A DNA stretch of 64,000 nucleotides, taken from NCBI GenBank assembly GCA_032622095.1, contig CP136064.1, positions 195,083,948-195,147,947 on the forward strand, read 5' to 3'. The notes under the pieces were generated by a model that worked only from the letters and a program-made list of their open reading frames with translations, searched no databases and was not told where the DNA came from. This DNA is from Siphonodentalium dalli. Its lineage: Eukaryota; Mollusca; Scaphopoda; Gadilida; Siphonodentaliidae. The translations under genes were made by a program, and so were the position numbers. Below are positions 48,348 to 59,861 of this stretch, piece after piece. The number at the start of each line of letters is the position of its first letter. Within the stretch, counting starts at the first letter, position 1.

Positions 48348-48648
48348 TAGTTGGTAATTGGATCGTAATAACCCTCTTCGTGCATTGAACTAATGATATT
48401 AAGGGGGATTTTATTTCATGCAAACTTTTATAAAATAACATTTATTTATATCTATTGCTATATTTGGATTTAAAGTTCTTTTAATAGGCTAATAGGCCTC
48501 TGGGGATCCTGTAGAAAAATTGACTGGGAACAAATCCAGCGTATTGAAAAGGCGTTTCTATGTTCAATATGTTTTTGATAAACCATAAATGATTTCCCGG
48601 GAGAATTCCATGAGTGTAAAAGGAAAGACTGAAGCAGAGTGGTGGGTA

Positions 48649-49215
48649 CAGGGTTTGCGCTGCTGCCACTTGCCAAATTTGCCAATGGCAAAAATAATTA
48701 ACATTTGGCAAAAAATATTTCCATTTGGCAAAAGTTTTGGCAAGTCACTTTTTAATTCCTTTAATATTGAAAAATATTGGTCAATCAATACCATTAATTT
48801 CAGGAAACTCTTACACAACATAATTATATGTAGTGGTGCTTTATAAGGTTTAGGGAAAGTTAACACCTCTATTAAGATGAAGTTAATCTCATAGCATTAG
48901 TACTGATGGTTGGAGGGATTACTAATCCTCCTGTGATGTCCCCTTCTGATGGAGAAACCCTTCTACCATAGTATTGTTCGGTGATTGGCATATTGTTGTA
49001 TGATAAACCACAATAGAGATGCGAGTATAATTAATTATTAACTAACTGCTTTTCTATCGATATCAAAAGTCGTTCAAACCGCAAGTGTCGAAACATTAAA
49101 GACTTAAGGTTGCAGAAAATTATACTTCAGGGATAAAATTTGGAAATTGCTCAAATAATTTGGCAAAAAATATTTTCATTTGGCAAAAGTAAATTTCGGT
49201 TCAGCGCGGACCCTG
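48649..49215 (+). mobile_element. Non-autonomous hAT element, 567 bp
   Basis: It is flanked by a perfect 8-bp duplication, GGTGGGTA (48641-48648 and 49216-49223). The ends are CAGGGTTTGCGCTG and CAGCGCGGACCCTG. 'tttggcaaaa' motifs repeat near both ends as subterminal repeats. No coding capacity. Confidence 0.9.
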
Positions 49216-50021
49216 GGTGGGTATAACATTAGAAATATTCCAGATACCTTCTCAAAACGAATACTTCAAGCTGTTGATATAAATCCTGGAATTCCTTCCT
49301 CCGAGTGAAAGCAGCAGTAAATTGGCAGACAGGGCAATGAATCAAGTAGATAGAATCACGCTATAGTCCAAAAACCTGTGGCACAAGTAGTCCTCAATGT
49401 TTCTTTCTCGTCAGATCAAAAACAACATAAGCGAGTGAAAGGAAAATACCGCACATGCGGAGCAGACAAGAGACTTGATGGTAACACTAAACACAAAAAC
49501 GATTAATTACCGTGCCCGATCCAGTTATATTATCCAACGCGTTTATAATCCATAGTGTTCCGTGAACAGCTGCCGTAACACTGATGAGCTATGCTGCCAC
49601 CGCCTCTGGGGGAGGTAGCTAGTATATCTGGCTAAAATCGACAATCCACCATCAATAAAACACCAAGCTCATTTAATTTGTTGTGCTTGATTGCTCCATA
49701 TAACAAAACATACATGCAGCTTGTTGGATGAAAGTACTCGACTCCCCACTGCCTTCAGAATGTGTGTGAAGTGTTGACCTTTCACAGCTGACCTGACCTA
49801 AACACTGTTAAAATAGCTTGAGGGAGAATGATCAATGCATACAGTGGCCTGCATAGTGAGGCAGTATAATATTGATAGTGTTAGTACTGTACTATATCCA
49901 CAAAATAAACATTACACATTATCTTGCTTGGTCATTAACTAAATCTTTTAACATATATGGGAAGGCATCTCATCGACTAATACCAAAATCGATCTGAGTT
50001 ATAAGCTCTGTAGAGGAGTAA

Positions 50022-50450
50022 TCAGGCGAGTAATTGAGGGGACTGGAGTATTATTTTATTGACTCCCTCCCTTCCAGCTAGTCTGCCATGAGATTACATA
50101 GATAAAACAATTATACTGGGTGGTTTATAATGTTAGGGAAACCACATTTGAAGAGATAAAGTGTATGCTTTCCAGGGGAGGCGCCATAATTTCTACGAAG
50201 CAGGGTGGGGGCTACAGGAAACTACCAGGCTAATCATTGCAGATTTCCCCAGGGGGGAGGGGGGAGATTACCTTCCCCAACAGGGGGGTTAAAACAGGGG
50301 CCATGCCCTGGTGCCACCCCCTGATGCTTTCCCATATTAAATACACATAACTTGGCTTTTAATTTTTTATAATACATAGATAAAATGATTATATTGATGG
50401 GACTACAGTATTATTTTATTGAACCTTTCTCTTCCAGCTAGTCTGCCATA
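50022..50450. repeat. Diverged direct repeat of about 90 bp
   Basis: gggactNNagtattatttta, ttgaN..c.ctNNcttccagctagtctgccat at 50038-50092 and 50398-50450, with 'acatagataaaaNNattata' at 50096 and 50375. Confidence 0.65.
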
Positions 50451-50602
50451 TAAGTTTGAAAGAAAGCAGTGTGTGAAAAATAATGTGTTGAATAACCTGA
50501 GAATGCTTGTGTGCCGGATGCAGTGTCCTAAAAATATTAAGCATGGTTAATTTTAATAGTAATATAATAGAAAGATCATGTTTAAAGTGATATAGTATGC
50601 AT

Positions 50603-50636
50603 ATGGTTAAGGAGTCAATTATTGAGGCCGTTACTG
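50603..50636. mobile_element. Family A MITE, copy 11, right-end fragment
   Basis: tggttaaggagtcaattatt, then gaggccgttactg: only the last 34 bp remain. Confidence 0.65.
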
Positions 50637-50764
50637 TCATTTAGTTTTTGCAGTTCCCATCCATGCACATTTCAATTGTCATTATTCAATACCACCAACT
50701 GAGGTAGCATCTGACATTTTCGTGGTTATATGTTCGACAGTTAGATAACCACACAATTCGTCGC

Positions 50765-50902
50765 ACTCATAAACAACCTTTTCATAGAAAGAAAGAGAAC
50801 ATTTCTTTGAGATGAGCCAAATATTGTGGATTCATCGGACTCATAAACAACCTTTTCATAGAAAGAAAGAGAACATTTCTTCGAGATGAGCCAAATATTG
50901 TG
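50765..50902. repeat. Direct tandem repeat, 74-bp period, two units
   Basis: actcataaacaaccttttca, tagaaagaaagagaacattt, ctNcgagatgagccaaatattgtg occurs twice with almost no changes. Confidence 0.92.
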
Positions 50903-51244
50903 CACCAGTCCGCCGCTGCAAGAGAGCCACTTGATTAATGATAACATTATGTGGGTTTAGAACCCAGCTAGTCTTTTGTCATATTGTTATTTTTCATTTT
51001 TCATGTTGTTATTTACCTGTATGTTTGTCTTTTGTCATTATTTGTGTAAAGCATTAGGTAACATTGTAGTTTCATATAACGATTAAATCTCATCTTATAT
51101 AAATTTTTTTTGTCCCACTCAAAATTGATCAGTTATTTTTGTGTGTGATTTTCTATATTTTTTGTTTTAGTTTCAATTTCTCAATGATCCCATATTTTGG
51201 TTTTTCAGTTTGACCAGTTTCTGAAAAATTACCAGACAAACTAA

Positions 51245-51610
51245 AGTGATGTGAAACACTCTGGTAGGGTGATCAAATATAAATTGAGAATAATCTTGCT
51301 GAAAGTAGTTATTTGTTATGAAAATTAATTCAAATTGACGATACACAACGTCATTCTGATACATTAATTAAATGCAATGACTCTCAATGGTGAAATTATT
51401 TGTGTTAGATTATCACCGATAGTTGCGTCCTGAATCGAGATGTAAATATTTACAATTGGACGTAGTTCAGACGATGTTTTCTATGGAGTGATATGGTCAA
51501 TTTCTTCGAAATTTTCAGTGATGTTAGTAGAATGCTACATTCCCCATGTTGGCATAGCACCCGAGTACTAACTTATCAACTTCACACACTGAACAAGTCC
51601 ATAATATGTC
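51245..51610 (-). mobile_element. Family C element, copy 2
   Basis: agtgatgtgaaacact at the left and gaacaagtccataatatgtc at the right match, inverted, the element at 56736-57091. The TTAA flanks have changed (CTAA, CTCA). Confidence 0.75.
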
Positions 51611-52364
51611 CTCAAGAAAAGGCCAAAAGAATTTTCTAGGCAGCATGAACCCTGATTGCCCTAGAAGTTGGATACAGTAGTTACAAATTTACTAACAGTT
51701 TAGTTAAGGTACAGTAAATGTTAGTAGAAGCCAATGAAGACATTTCTTGCCATTGAACCATAAACCGGTACTTAACAGTCTGCCCCATGACAATCATAAA
51801 CAAACTGCTGAACACATCCCCAATCACCCCACTAATGTCCCTTTATAAGCCAACCATTTGATCTATTTTATATTAAAGACATCAAATATAACACAGATAC
51901 TATCTTCCCTATAAACAGTTGATCAGCAATCTAAATATAGGCGCGGACTAACAAAGCCCTGCCCTGGTAGATACCTCATGAGTTTATAGAGGAATCCTCC
52001 ACCATACTATAAGCAATTACACTTGTAGGCCCTTGATAAGATTTATAGTCACATTAACCATACACGATCTGGTCATAAAACACACACATGTGGCGGGAGA
52101 TTAGACTTATCAGACTGTCTACTGAAGGCTAACAGACTGCTCTATGTGCAGTGTGTGAGGGCAAATTATTGATTCTCTCTCTGGGAGATGGTCAAAAAGT
52201 AATTTCCTAGATGATAAAAATCTATTAACAATTAACAGAAGGCCTGCCAGTGTTAAGAGACCTGTCCCTATAGCTGCCATGATCCTGAATGGGATGAAGA
52301 GTGATGATGGCCCCTAGGTTAAAGATGCATTCAGGCTTCCAGACCTCCACTACAACAACATAAA

Positions 52365-52447
52365 CACACACACACGCACAGACACAATTGGACGACGGAT
52401 ACCAAGCCATGGTAATATCTCAAACTTTACAAAGTAAAGTTGAGCTA
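52365..52447 (+). repeat. Repeat 3' tail with terminal hairpin
   Basis: A CA-rich run, ggacgacggataccaagcca, then tggtaatatctcaaactttac and a hairpin closing in aagttgagctaaaa. It matches 12013-12109. Confidence 0.7.
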
Positions 52448-52472
52448 AAAACTAAACACCTAAAAAAAAATA

Positions 52473-52683
52473 TAGTAATGCCCTAAATAATCGACTCCTT
52501 AACCACAGCAAAATTATGTGTAACTTTTCAGGATTTAGTTGGAAATATGGCTTGTTGCCATTCATCGGAAAGCTCTGTGAGAGCTTTCCAATGAATGGCA
52601 ACAAGCCATATTTCCGACTAAATCCTGAAAAATTACGAATAATTCTGCTGTGGTTAAGGGGTCATATACTTCGGGCATTACTG
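52473..52683. mobile_element. Family A MITE, copy 12
   Basis: TAGTAATGCCC ... to ... tcgggcattactg with TA flanks. The two ends belong to different subtypes (aaataatcgactcc versus gaagtatatgacccc, read inward), so the copy may be a recombinant. Confidence 0.87.
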
Positions 52684-53171
52684 TAGTCCAAGTTTCCTTT
52701 GACAAAAAACAAACTTGTTATTATTAGTTTGCATTGTTGTTTTAAAAACAGCTTGATAAAACAGAACAATAACCAAACAATTAATAACTAATATAGTAAT
52801 GGAAAAAATTCTATATCAAGCAAGTGGAGTAAGTAAGATCTGTGGTTCAAATTTCTCAAAGTTAGACAAATTTGAGTAACTGTCAGAAAGTTTCAAAATG
52901 ATGGTTGCACATGGATTTCCCCTCCCATTCAAGACCCCCGCCTACACCACCCATCGATATATACCTCTCACTCCAGTCATCTGGGAAAGGGTTATTGTAT
53001 GTCCCAATAGTTAGTTCAAACATTTTGAGCATGAGATCCAGTTGTGAAGTAACTTTCAGATATGGAAAAATAGGAATTCTGATGAATGCCAGCAACACGG
53101 GGATATATAGATGATATGCCATTAAATGTTAAAATAGCTTTGCCCAGTCAAGATAGCTTTCACTTTTATAA

Positions 53172-53404
53172 CCCTTCCATGACTGGAGCTTCCTGAATTT
53201 TTTGCTAAAAACCCTGTGCCAATGCATTCTCATATATGCGAGTCTCCCATAGGGAGCCTCGTCTATATAAGAGAATACATTTGCCTAACAATATTTACCT
53301 TGACCTTGGAAGCTAGTGCATTCTCATATATATATGCGAGGCTCCCCATCGGAGACTTGCATATATATGAGAAAGCACTGGCACAGGATCCTGTCATGAA
53401 AGGG
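53172..53404 (-). mobile_element. Family B TTAA MITE, copy 6
   Basis: ATAA precedes CCCTTCCATGACTGGAGC, and CCTGTCATGAAAGGG is followed by TTAA (53405-53408). Both hairpins are present. Orientation is as in 5507-5763. Confidence 0.8.
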
Positions 53405-54377
53405 TTAACATAAACAGAGAAACATTTTTCACATAGTCAAGGCAAGAAGAGACTCAAATAAACACGGGACATAAGGGATTTTAATTATTAAAATATTTTA
53501 TATATTGAAAATGTGATGTGTTATACATGTATACTATCAGTTTCTTTTTCGACAAAAACAAAAGAAGCAGATAAAATACAGAACGTACATATTTTGCAAA
53601 GCTGGTGAATAAGACAGAATCTGATAAGCATGGTGAACTCAATAGCCTAGTTTTATATTTGTCCTATAGACCGTTGTTCATCTAAGAATTTACATGTATT
53701 CATACAAAAACAAATTATAAACTAAGTGTCAGTACAAAAAATAAATAAACCTAAAAACTAAGTTTCTATCCTCCAAGTTCAAAGGGATTTAAAGAAATGT
53801 GAAAATCTGGTTAATTTAAAATAAGAATAGATCATACAGAGGAGAGGCATTCAAATGAAATTAGTCAGTATGAGTACAAAAATATGCACATAAGTAAATA
53901 TGTGAGCAAATTTAATACAGCAGAGACATATGACAACACATACCTTTTCAAATGAACATCAGTCACATAATTTTAATCTACATATCAGCACGATATCAAG
54001 TAAGTGATGACTAAATGACGGAGATAAAAAAAATCAACTGTATCAATATAGTACTGTCGAGAAATCCTGCCTACATCAATACGCTTCAGTGACGGCCATC
54101 TAATTCCGCTAATGGTTGTATTTCAATAAAGCCACCTCAACACAGGAATAATTGATCCGTCAAACACACAAACGGAGCGTGTACACATGATCTCTTGGCT
54201 ATGTTTAAGTAAATACGAAACATCAATATCTCGCTGCGAGCTTTCCGTCAACGCGAGTGGTGACACAAAGAAGCGATACAATTATTATATTATTACAATT
54301 TCGTTCTCATTCACTTGTCAAATGTCAGTCATGTTAGAGAGTAGAACCTCACAACGTGGCTATGCGATCGACACCAA

Positions 54378-54617
54378 GGCATTGATTTGGCCTTAATTGT
54401 CCACTCGGGTGGCTCAGTGGCATTAGTTTGGCCTGATTGTCCACTCAGGTGGCATAAAGCTGGCCTTAATAGTCCACCCTGGTGGCTCGGTGGCAGTAAT
54501 GTGGCCTTTATTGTCCACTCGGGTGATTCAGATGGCCTTAATTGTCCTCATGTGGCACGGTGGCATTAATATCGCATAATTATTCACTTGGGTGGATTTG
54601 TGGCATTAGTATGGCCT
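54378..54617. repeat. Minisatellite, about six units of 40 bp
   Basis: Degenerate units of ggcattaNtNtggccttaat and tgtccactcgggtggctcNg, one after another, ending where a MITE begins. Confidence 0.85.
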
Positions 54618-54618
54618 A

Positions 54619-54885
54619 CAGTAATGCTCTAAATAATCGACTCCTTAACCACAAAGAATTATGGGTAACTTTTCAGGATTTAGTCGGAAATATGGCTTGT
54701 TGCCCTTGTTGCAGGAGCTTCGCATATATAAGAGAATGCACTGGCTTACAAGATCAAGGTAAATATTGTTAGGCCAATGTAATCTCTTATATATGTGAGG
54801 CTCCCTATGGGAGACTCGCATATATAAGAGAATACATTGGCACAAGGTTTTCACAAAATTCTAGGAAGCTCCAGTCATGGAAGGG
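54619..54885 (+). mobile_element. Chimera of left half of family A and right half of family B
   Basis: Bases 54619-54704 are the left arm of a family A MITE (from CAGTAATGC, TA-flanked, to cttgttgcc). Bases from about 54711 are family B from the middle of its first hairpin (gcatatataagagaatgcac) to GTCATGGAAGGG and TTAA (54886-54889). The join lies next to the palindrome centre of both parents. Confidence 0.88.
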
Positions 54886-55228
54886 TTAATTGGAATTGAT
54901 TTCATTTGGGCAGGTGATAAACACAGAACCGCATGTGTAATGGCCAATAGCCTATAACACTCAAGGTCAACCTTGTATAAGTGTTTAGAGGACCCATCCA
55001 GGTTATAATTGTCTGCCAGAAAACTCAAACAGCCTTGTTAGCATTTACCATGGCTACCTGTATTTTGCACACTGGCAATTGTTTATACTCCCAAGTTAGA
55101 TTGTTTGTTTTGTAAACAAGAAGAGGCAGTCTTAGTTAGTCAAAACAACTGGGAGTAAAGTACCCAGAATAATTTATAGAGAATTACTGGATTCACTGAT
55201 ACTTAACTGGTCCATTTTTTTTATTAAT

Positions 55229-55445
55229 CGCATTAAAGATACTGAAGGCCTTCCTTCCCAATGGGTATTGCTGTTAAAATATATAAGAGAAAGCAATGGC
55301 TTACAAGGTCAAAGTAAGTGTTGTTAGGCCAATGTATTCTCTTATATATGCGAGGCTTCCTATGGGAGACTCGCATTTATATAAAAGAATGCATTGGCAC
55401 AGGGTTTTCACAAAATTTCAGGAAGCTCCAGTCATGAAAGGGATA
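55229..55445 (+). mobile_element. Family B TTAA MITE, damaged copy
   Basis: Bases 55229-55245 (cgcattaaagatactg) recall the left end, then comes about 30 bp of foreign sequence. From 55280 the second half of hairpin 1, the spacer, hairpin 2 and the right end GTCATGAAAGGG follow. An isolated TTAACCCTTTCATGACTGGA end sits at 55524-55543. Confidence 0.72.
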
Positions 55446-56735
55446 ACATGACAAGAGAAAACATAAGTTTTAATGCTTTCCATGGATATTTCAGAAAATA
55501 ATTAAAAATTAAAAATTTCAATGTTAACCCTTTCATGACTGGAACTGGAACTCACAAACTTGTCTAGCTACATGAATCAGGTTAGCTTCCCTGTGTGTGG
55601 ATAACAATTCCCACTAATTATTTTGAACCAGGTTTGCCTGTTAACCTATATAATGTACAATGCATGTTACCAACTGAGCAAACAATTATAAGGCCCCCTT
55701 CACGGGATGGAATTGCTGGCTAGATGGAATCCACTATTCCTCAATTGAGTGAGTTCTCTTAAAATCAAACGACAGTTAAGCCAAATCCATTGTTATTAAC
55801 CTGATTTCAAATTTTTTGTTTAAACTGTCAGCTTTAATTCAAATGTTTTTGTTAAAAATCTGTTTTTAAGAGATATTTCTCAATGATCTGACATTTTTCA
55901 ATGTTTAACATCACGATTTGATATGAATTTCGACACCATGCAATCTGCACTCACTATGAATACCTTAATACGCTTTAACTGAATCAATTTTTCATGAGTT
56001 CCTGTTGTGGGGCAAATTATTCTACAACACTTCCTGGGGTGTAACTCATTTTTCTCAATTTGCAGGCCACTTCACTGTTAATTATTCAGCACTAGATAGA
56101 GACTATTATGTTTTTGAACAATATCAATGACAAATGATATGTCCAGTCATTTACGTACAATGAGAATGAGACCTCCGGCATTCACAGAATCTCTTAAACG
56201 GAACAAAAAGCAAATCAATAGAAGAGGTGATATTGTCTATGTGAGCACGGAGCGCTTTCCGTGAGATACGTGTCAATACTCATGTCATCCTGCCATGATC
56301 TACTCCAGTCTGGTTACGAGCTTGCACAATAAAGAAAGTTTCCAATCAATAGTACCACATTCATAGATAAGTGTTGCAGAGTGCCAACCAACAGGGAGCA
56401 AGCTTATACCATGCCAACTGACAGGAAGCTTGGATCTTATAAATTCTACCAGAAGAGTTTAGTGAAGATAGTGTAACATATTCCGATATGGCATGCTTTA
56501 TGCTTAAAATGTTTTATAACTGAATGCTCACAGATGAGTAGTTACTTTATTCCCATTCAATCATTTGCAGGGATGTTCAACTGATAAGTTCAACAAGGAG
56601 CCATAGGCTTATGCTGAAAAATATGCTTTTTCTTATAGCTTATGAGTTGACTTGAGGAAAAAAATAGCCACTTTTTTATCTCCATTGGTAATTTCTAGGA
56701 TTTCAGTAAATCTGAATTAAATAAATTCCATTTAA

Positions 56736-57091
56736 AGACATATTATAGACTTGTTCGGGTGCATGAAACTGATAAGTTAGTACTCAGGCCCTGTGCCAAA
56801 TGGGGAAATGTAGAATTCTACTAACATCGTCGAATCGACGACAACAATACTCCATAGAAAACATCGCCTGAACAATGCGCAATTGTAAATATTTACATCT
56901 CGATTTGGGACGCAACAAACAGCGATAAACCAGCACGAAGGATTTTCGCCATTGAGAGTCATTGAATTTAATTGATATATAAGAATGACGGGTGTGTGAT
57001 GTAAATTTCGATATATATTCGTAAAAATAACTACTTTGAGCAAGATTATTCTACATTTATATTTGAGATCACAGGAGTGTTTCGCATCACT
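56736..57091 (+). mobile_element. Family C element, best copy, 356 bp
   Basis: TTAA (56732-56735), agacatattatagacttgtt ... gtgtttcgcatcact, TTAA (57092-57095). It contains 'tgtaaatatttaca(tctcgatttgggacg)' and has no coding capacity. Short ends and TTAA flanks suggest a piggyBac-type target, but the inverted ends are only a few bases long. Confidence 0.65.
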
Positions 57092-57095
57092 TTAA

Positions 57096-58733
57096 GTATT
57101 TTGCATATTAAGGACCTATTTTGATCCCCGGAACTGAGCAAGAATGTGATAAAAGCAAGAATTACCCGTTATAATTTGAGGCTCAAAATTGTTGCGGGCC
57201 TTTAACTAAGAAAACAGTAATTTAACAGCCTGGTTTATGAACTGCTCCTTTAATTTTTTCCTCAATATTGTAAAAAAAATAATAAATATTTATATGGCTG
57301 ATTACAATGAGGTTTGTGGTCACAGTGGTGAAGAAAATATTTTATGGCAGAGAATCTTTTTTGCTTTCACCTTCTATTCCATTATTTATACAGTTTTATG
57401 GGAAGAAATACCATAAATTATTTTTATTATTTGAGGCATATTCAAAAATCTTATGAAATTCATGGTCAATTCTGCTATCAACTGCACACTCATTCGTTTA
57501 TATTTACGAAATACAGCAAAATACAGATTTCAACATGTTCAATAAACCGTTTACGTCAACATCATTGGAGAGGTCAACTTTATCAGAAAATTTCTTCATT
57601 AACTTATGAGGTATAGTTTACATAAAGCACACGTTTATTCAAGTAAATAAAACATTATCAACCTAAATTTCATAACATTACAAGCTACAATCTTCAGAGT
57701 ATGCAATAAACCTAGAACAACAAAGTTGTGTCAACATGTTAACGCTATTGCACGTGTTTGTGGTGTCGCAAGGTAAAACTCGAACCTACGGTTTTCATAT
57801 TACCATCGCCTCACAACAAACTTGTACAATAATGTTAACCAGTTCACACACTTGTGTTGTTCTATCTATTTGTCAATTGTTGTGGTGGTTATGACCGATT
57901 TTATTTTATTATTTTCCCCTTTCTGCATCTACTATTTTTTAGGCAACAGGCGATCGAGGCTTGGTGTTGCCTAATACTTTTCGCTATCGTTTAACCACAA
58001 TTCCTTTAAAAAATGGCGCTTTAAAATTTTCCCACAATTTTTTTAGAAATGGTGATTCATGGGGCCTGTAACATGACACCATTTTATCCTATTTAAAAGA
58101 TGTTATAAAAACAAAACAGCAAATTGTGTGTTGCCATCTAGTCAATTAATATGTTTTGGTATAGAGATAACTGATAACTTGATGTTCACAACACATTACT
58201 ATATAGTGAATAGGTAAACATGTATGGCAATCCTTTGCACCGTGACATCATGAGTCCAACATCACAACCCGGGAAACGTCACGAGTGATTTTGCACGAAA
58301 AACATCACGACAGCGCCTTCAGATAAACTGTAGATTCTGTCGAACTAACAAGGGTCAAGTACATTATCCACAATTTATAAAGAAGGGTAATGATTGAAAA
58401 CAAGTGTACATATATAATCAAACAACTCCATGGTCATAGTTTTAAGATGCTGCGACATTGGTCGATTTATCGCTAATATTGGTTGAATAAACCAAAAGCT
58501 ATTTACGTGATCAATACTCATCTTTGTTCCCACTAGCAATAGTAGGCCTATAGATATTTTGCAATACTCAAGTTCTGTATGAGTTTTCTGACAGACTGTC
58601 GGGAGAGCTGCTCTTAAGAAACTAGCCAACACTACACATACATCACTTATATCAAAGGAAGTATCTAGACAGGAAACATGTATAGATCATAGTTTAATTG
58701 CAGTCTTAAGTATACCCTGCATATGAACATATA
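57096..58733. other. AT-rich sequence without clear features
   Basis: No exons or terminal repeats recognised. Short ORFs such as 57344-57616 have no domain. Confidence 0.4.
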
Positions 58734-58946
58734 CAGTAATGCCCTAAATAATCGACTCCTTAACCACAGCAGAATTATGGGTAACTTTTCAGGATTTAGT
58801 CAGAAATATGGCTTGTTGCCATTCATCGGAAAGCTCTCAGTGAGAGCTTTTCGATGAATGGCAACAAGCCATATTTCCAACTAAATCCTGAAAAGTTACC
58901 CATAATTCTGCTGTGGTTAAGGAGTCGATTATTTAGGGCATTACTG
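58734..58946. mobile_element. Family A MITE, copy 13, intact
   Basis: This is a 213-bp near-perfect palindrome, CAGTAATGCCC to GGGCATTACTG, with TA flanks. Sequence is very close to 45742-45954. Confidence 0.92.
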
Positions 58947-59258
58947 TAGAATGCAACTCCGTCTTCTCATATTTTAGTCTGTGAATAGGTTTCATTCTAT
59001 CTGAGTTCATAAGATCAAAGATAGAAGAATCACATTCAAGTAATGTCCAAGGGGAAATTAACATTATCTCAATAAGAAAGTGACGAGACTTAGAAATACA
59101 TTGACCTACATTTAAATCTAGATCATTCCATTTGCTTGAATTACCACTTTCATGAATCATGCATTTTATTATAGCAAATATATCGAAAGCCGATGGACAA
59201 TGTAGACCAGTTAATGATTTCTTTTATAAAAATGCCAAAATTCCATGTGCAGCTTTAA

Positions 59259-59861
59259 AGGGGTACTGTACATTAAATCCGGCCATTTATGGGACCATCT
59301 CCTTTCAGGGTGCCTCGGTGGCTCAAATTAAAATAGGGGTACAACTTCAAGCCGTTTCGCCCTCCAGCGCTGGCGATTAGGGTTCAAATCAACATGTTTC
59401 CATCGTGGACTTTGTAACTCGAAATCGTTATCTGGTGGAGTTACCAGTTACTCGCCGATGGCCGGTGGTTTGCTGCACATGGCTGACGAGTTTATCAGCC
59501 ATTGAAATCACTGTTAGATTAGTCGCAAGTGTGCCGATTTCCTCCACCACTAAAACTGGCAATGTCGTGATATGGCCTTAGTGGCTAAAGCGACAATAAA
59601 CCCCAAATCAATCAATAAATCAATCAAAATCTCTGTTCATACTCATCAGAATATATGGTAATTATAATGGGAATGAATTTATGACTCCAGTCATAAATTC
59701 ATTTTCATTACAATTACCATGTTGTTTGTATAGTTCATATAGTAAATGAGTGTAATTTTGCAATAATCCATGGCTCAAATTCATTCATTTGTTGCATATA
59801 TTCTGTTGAGTATAAAAGAAGATGGTCCCAAAAATGGCCGGATTTAGTGTACAGTACCCCT
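59259..59861. mobile_element. TTAA-flanked TIR element with nested SINE
   Basis: AGGGGTACTGTACATTAAAT ... on the left is mirrored by ...ATTTAGTGTACAGTACCCCT on the right, arms of about 60 bp, with TTAA at 59255-59258 and 59862-59865. The left arm is interrupted by the SINE at 59302-59628 and continues after it (tcatactcatcagaatat). A second palindrome (59650-59722) forms the core. Confidence 0.78.
59302..59628 (+). mobile_element. tRNA-derived SINE
   Basis: An A-box-like segment (gcctcggtggctcaaat) and a B box (gattagggttcaaatca) about 50 bp later lead into a body of about 200 bp. The 3' tail is an AATC repeat (59605-59628). ATCTC at 59297-59301 and 59629-59633 is a short target duplication. 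Transcription by RNA polymerase III is expected from the boxes. This is the only retroelement with clear boundaries in the window. Confidence 0.8.

Noticed and set aside
49430-49640. Possible 5' non-coding exon on the minus strand with a gtaattaat donor
   Set aside because: The only ATG nearby opens a seven-codon frame and there is no other supporting signal.
50200-50310. G-rich and C-rich runs that might form a G-quadruplex
   Set aside because: Loops between G-runs are long and irregular; the case is much weaker than at 46081-46130.
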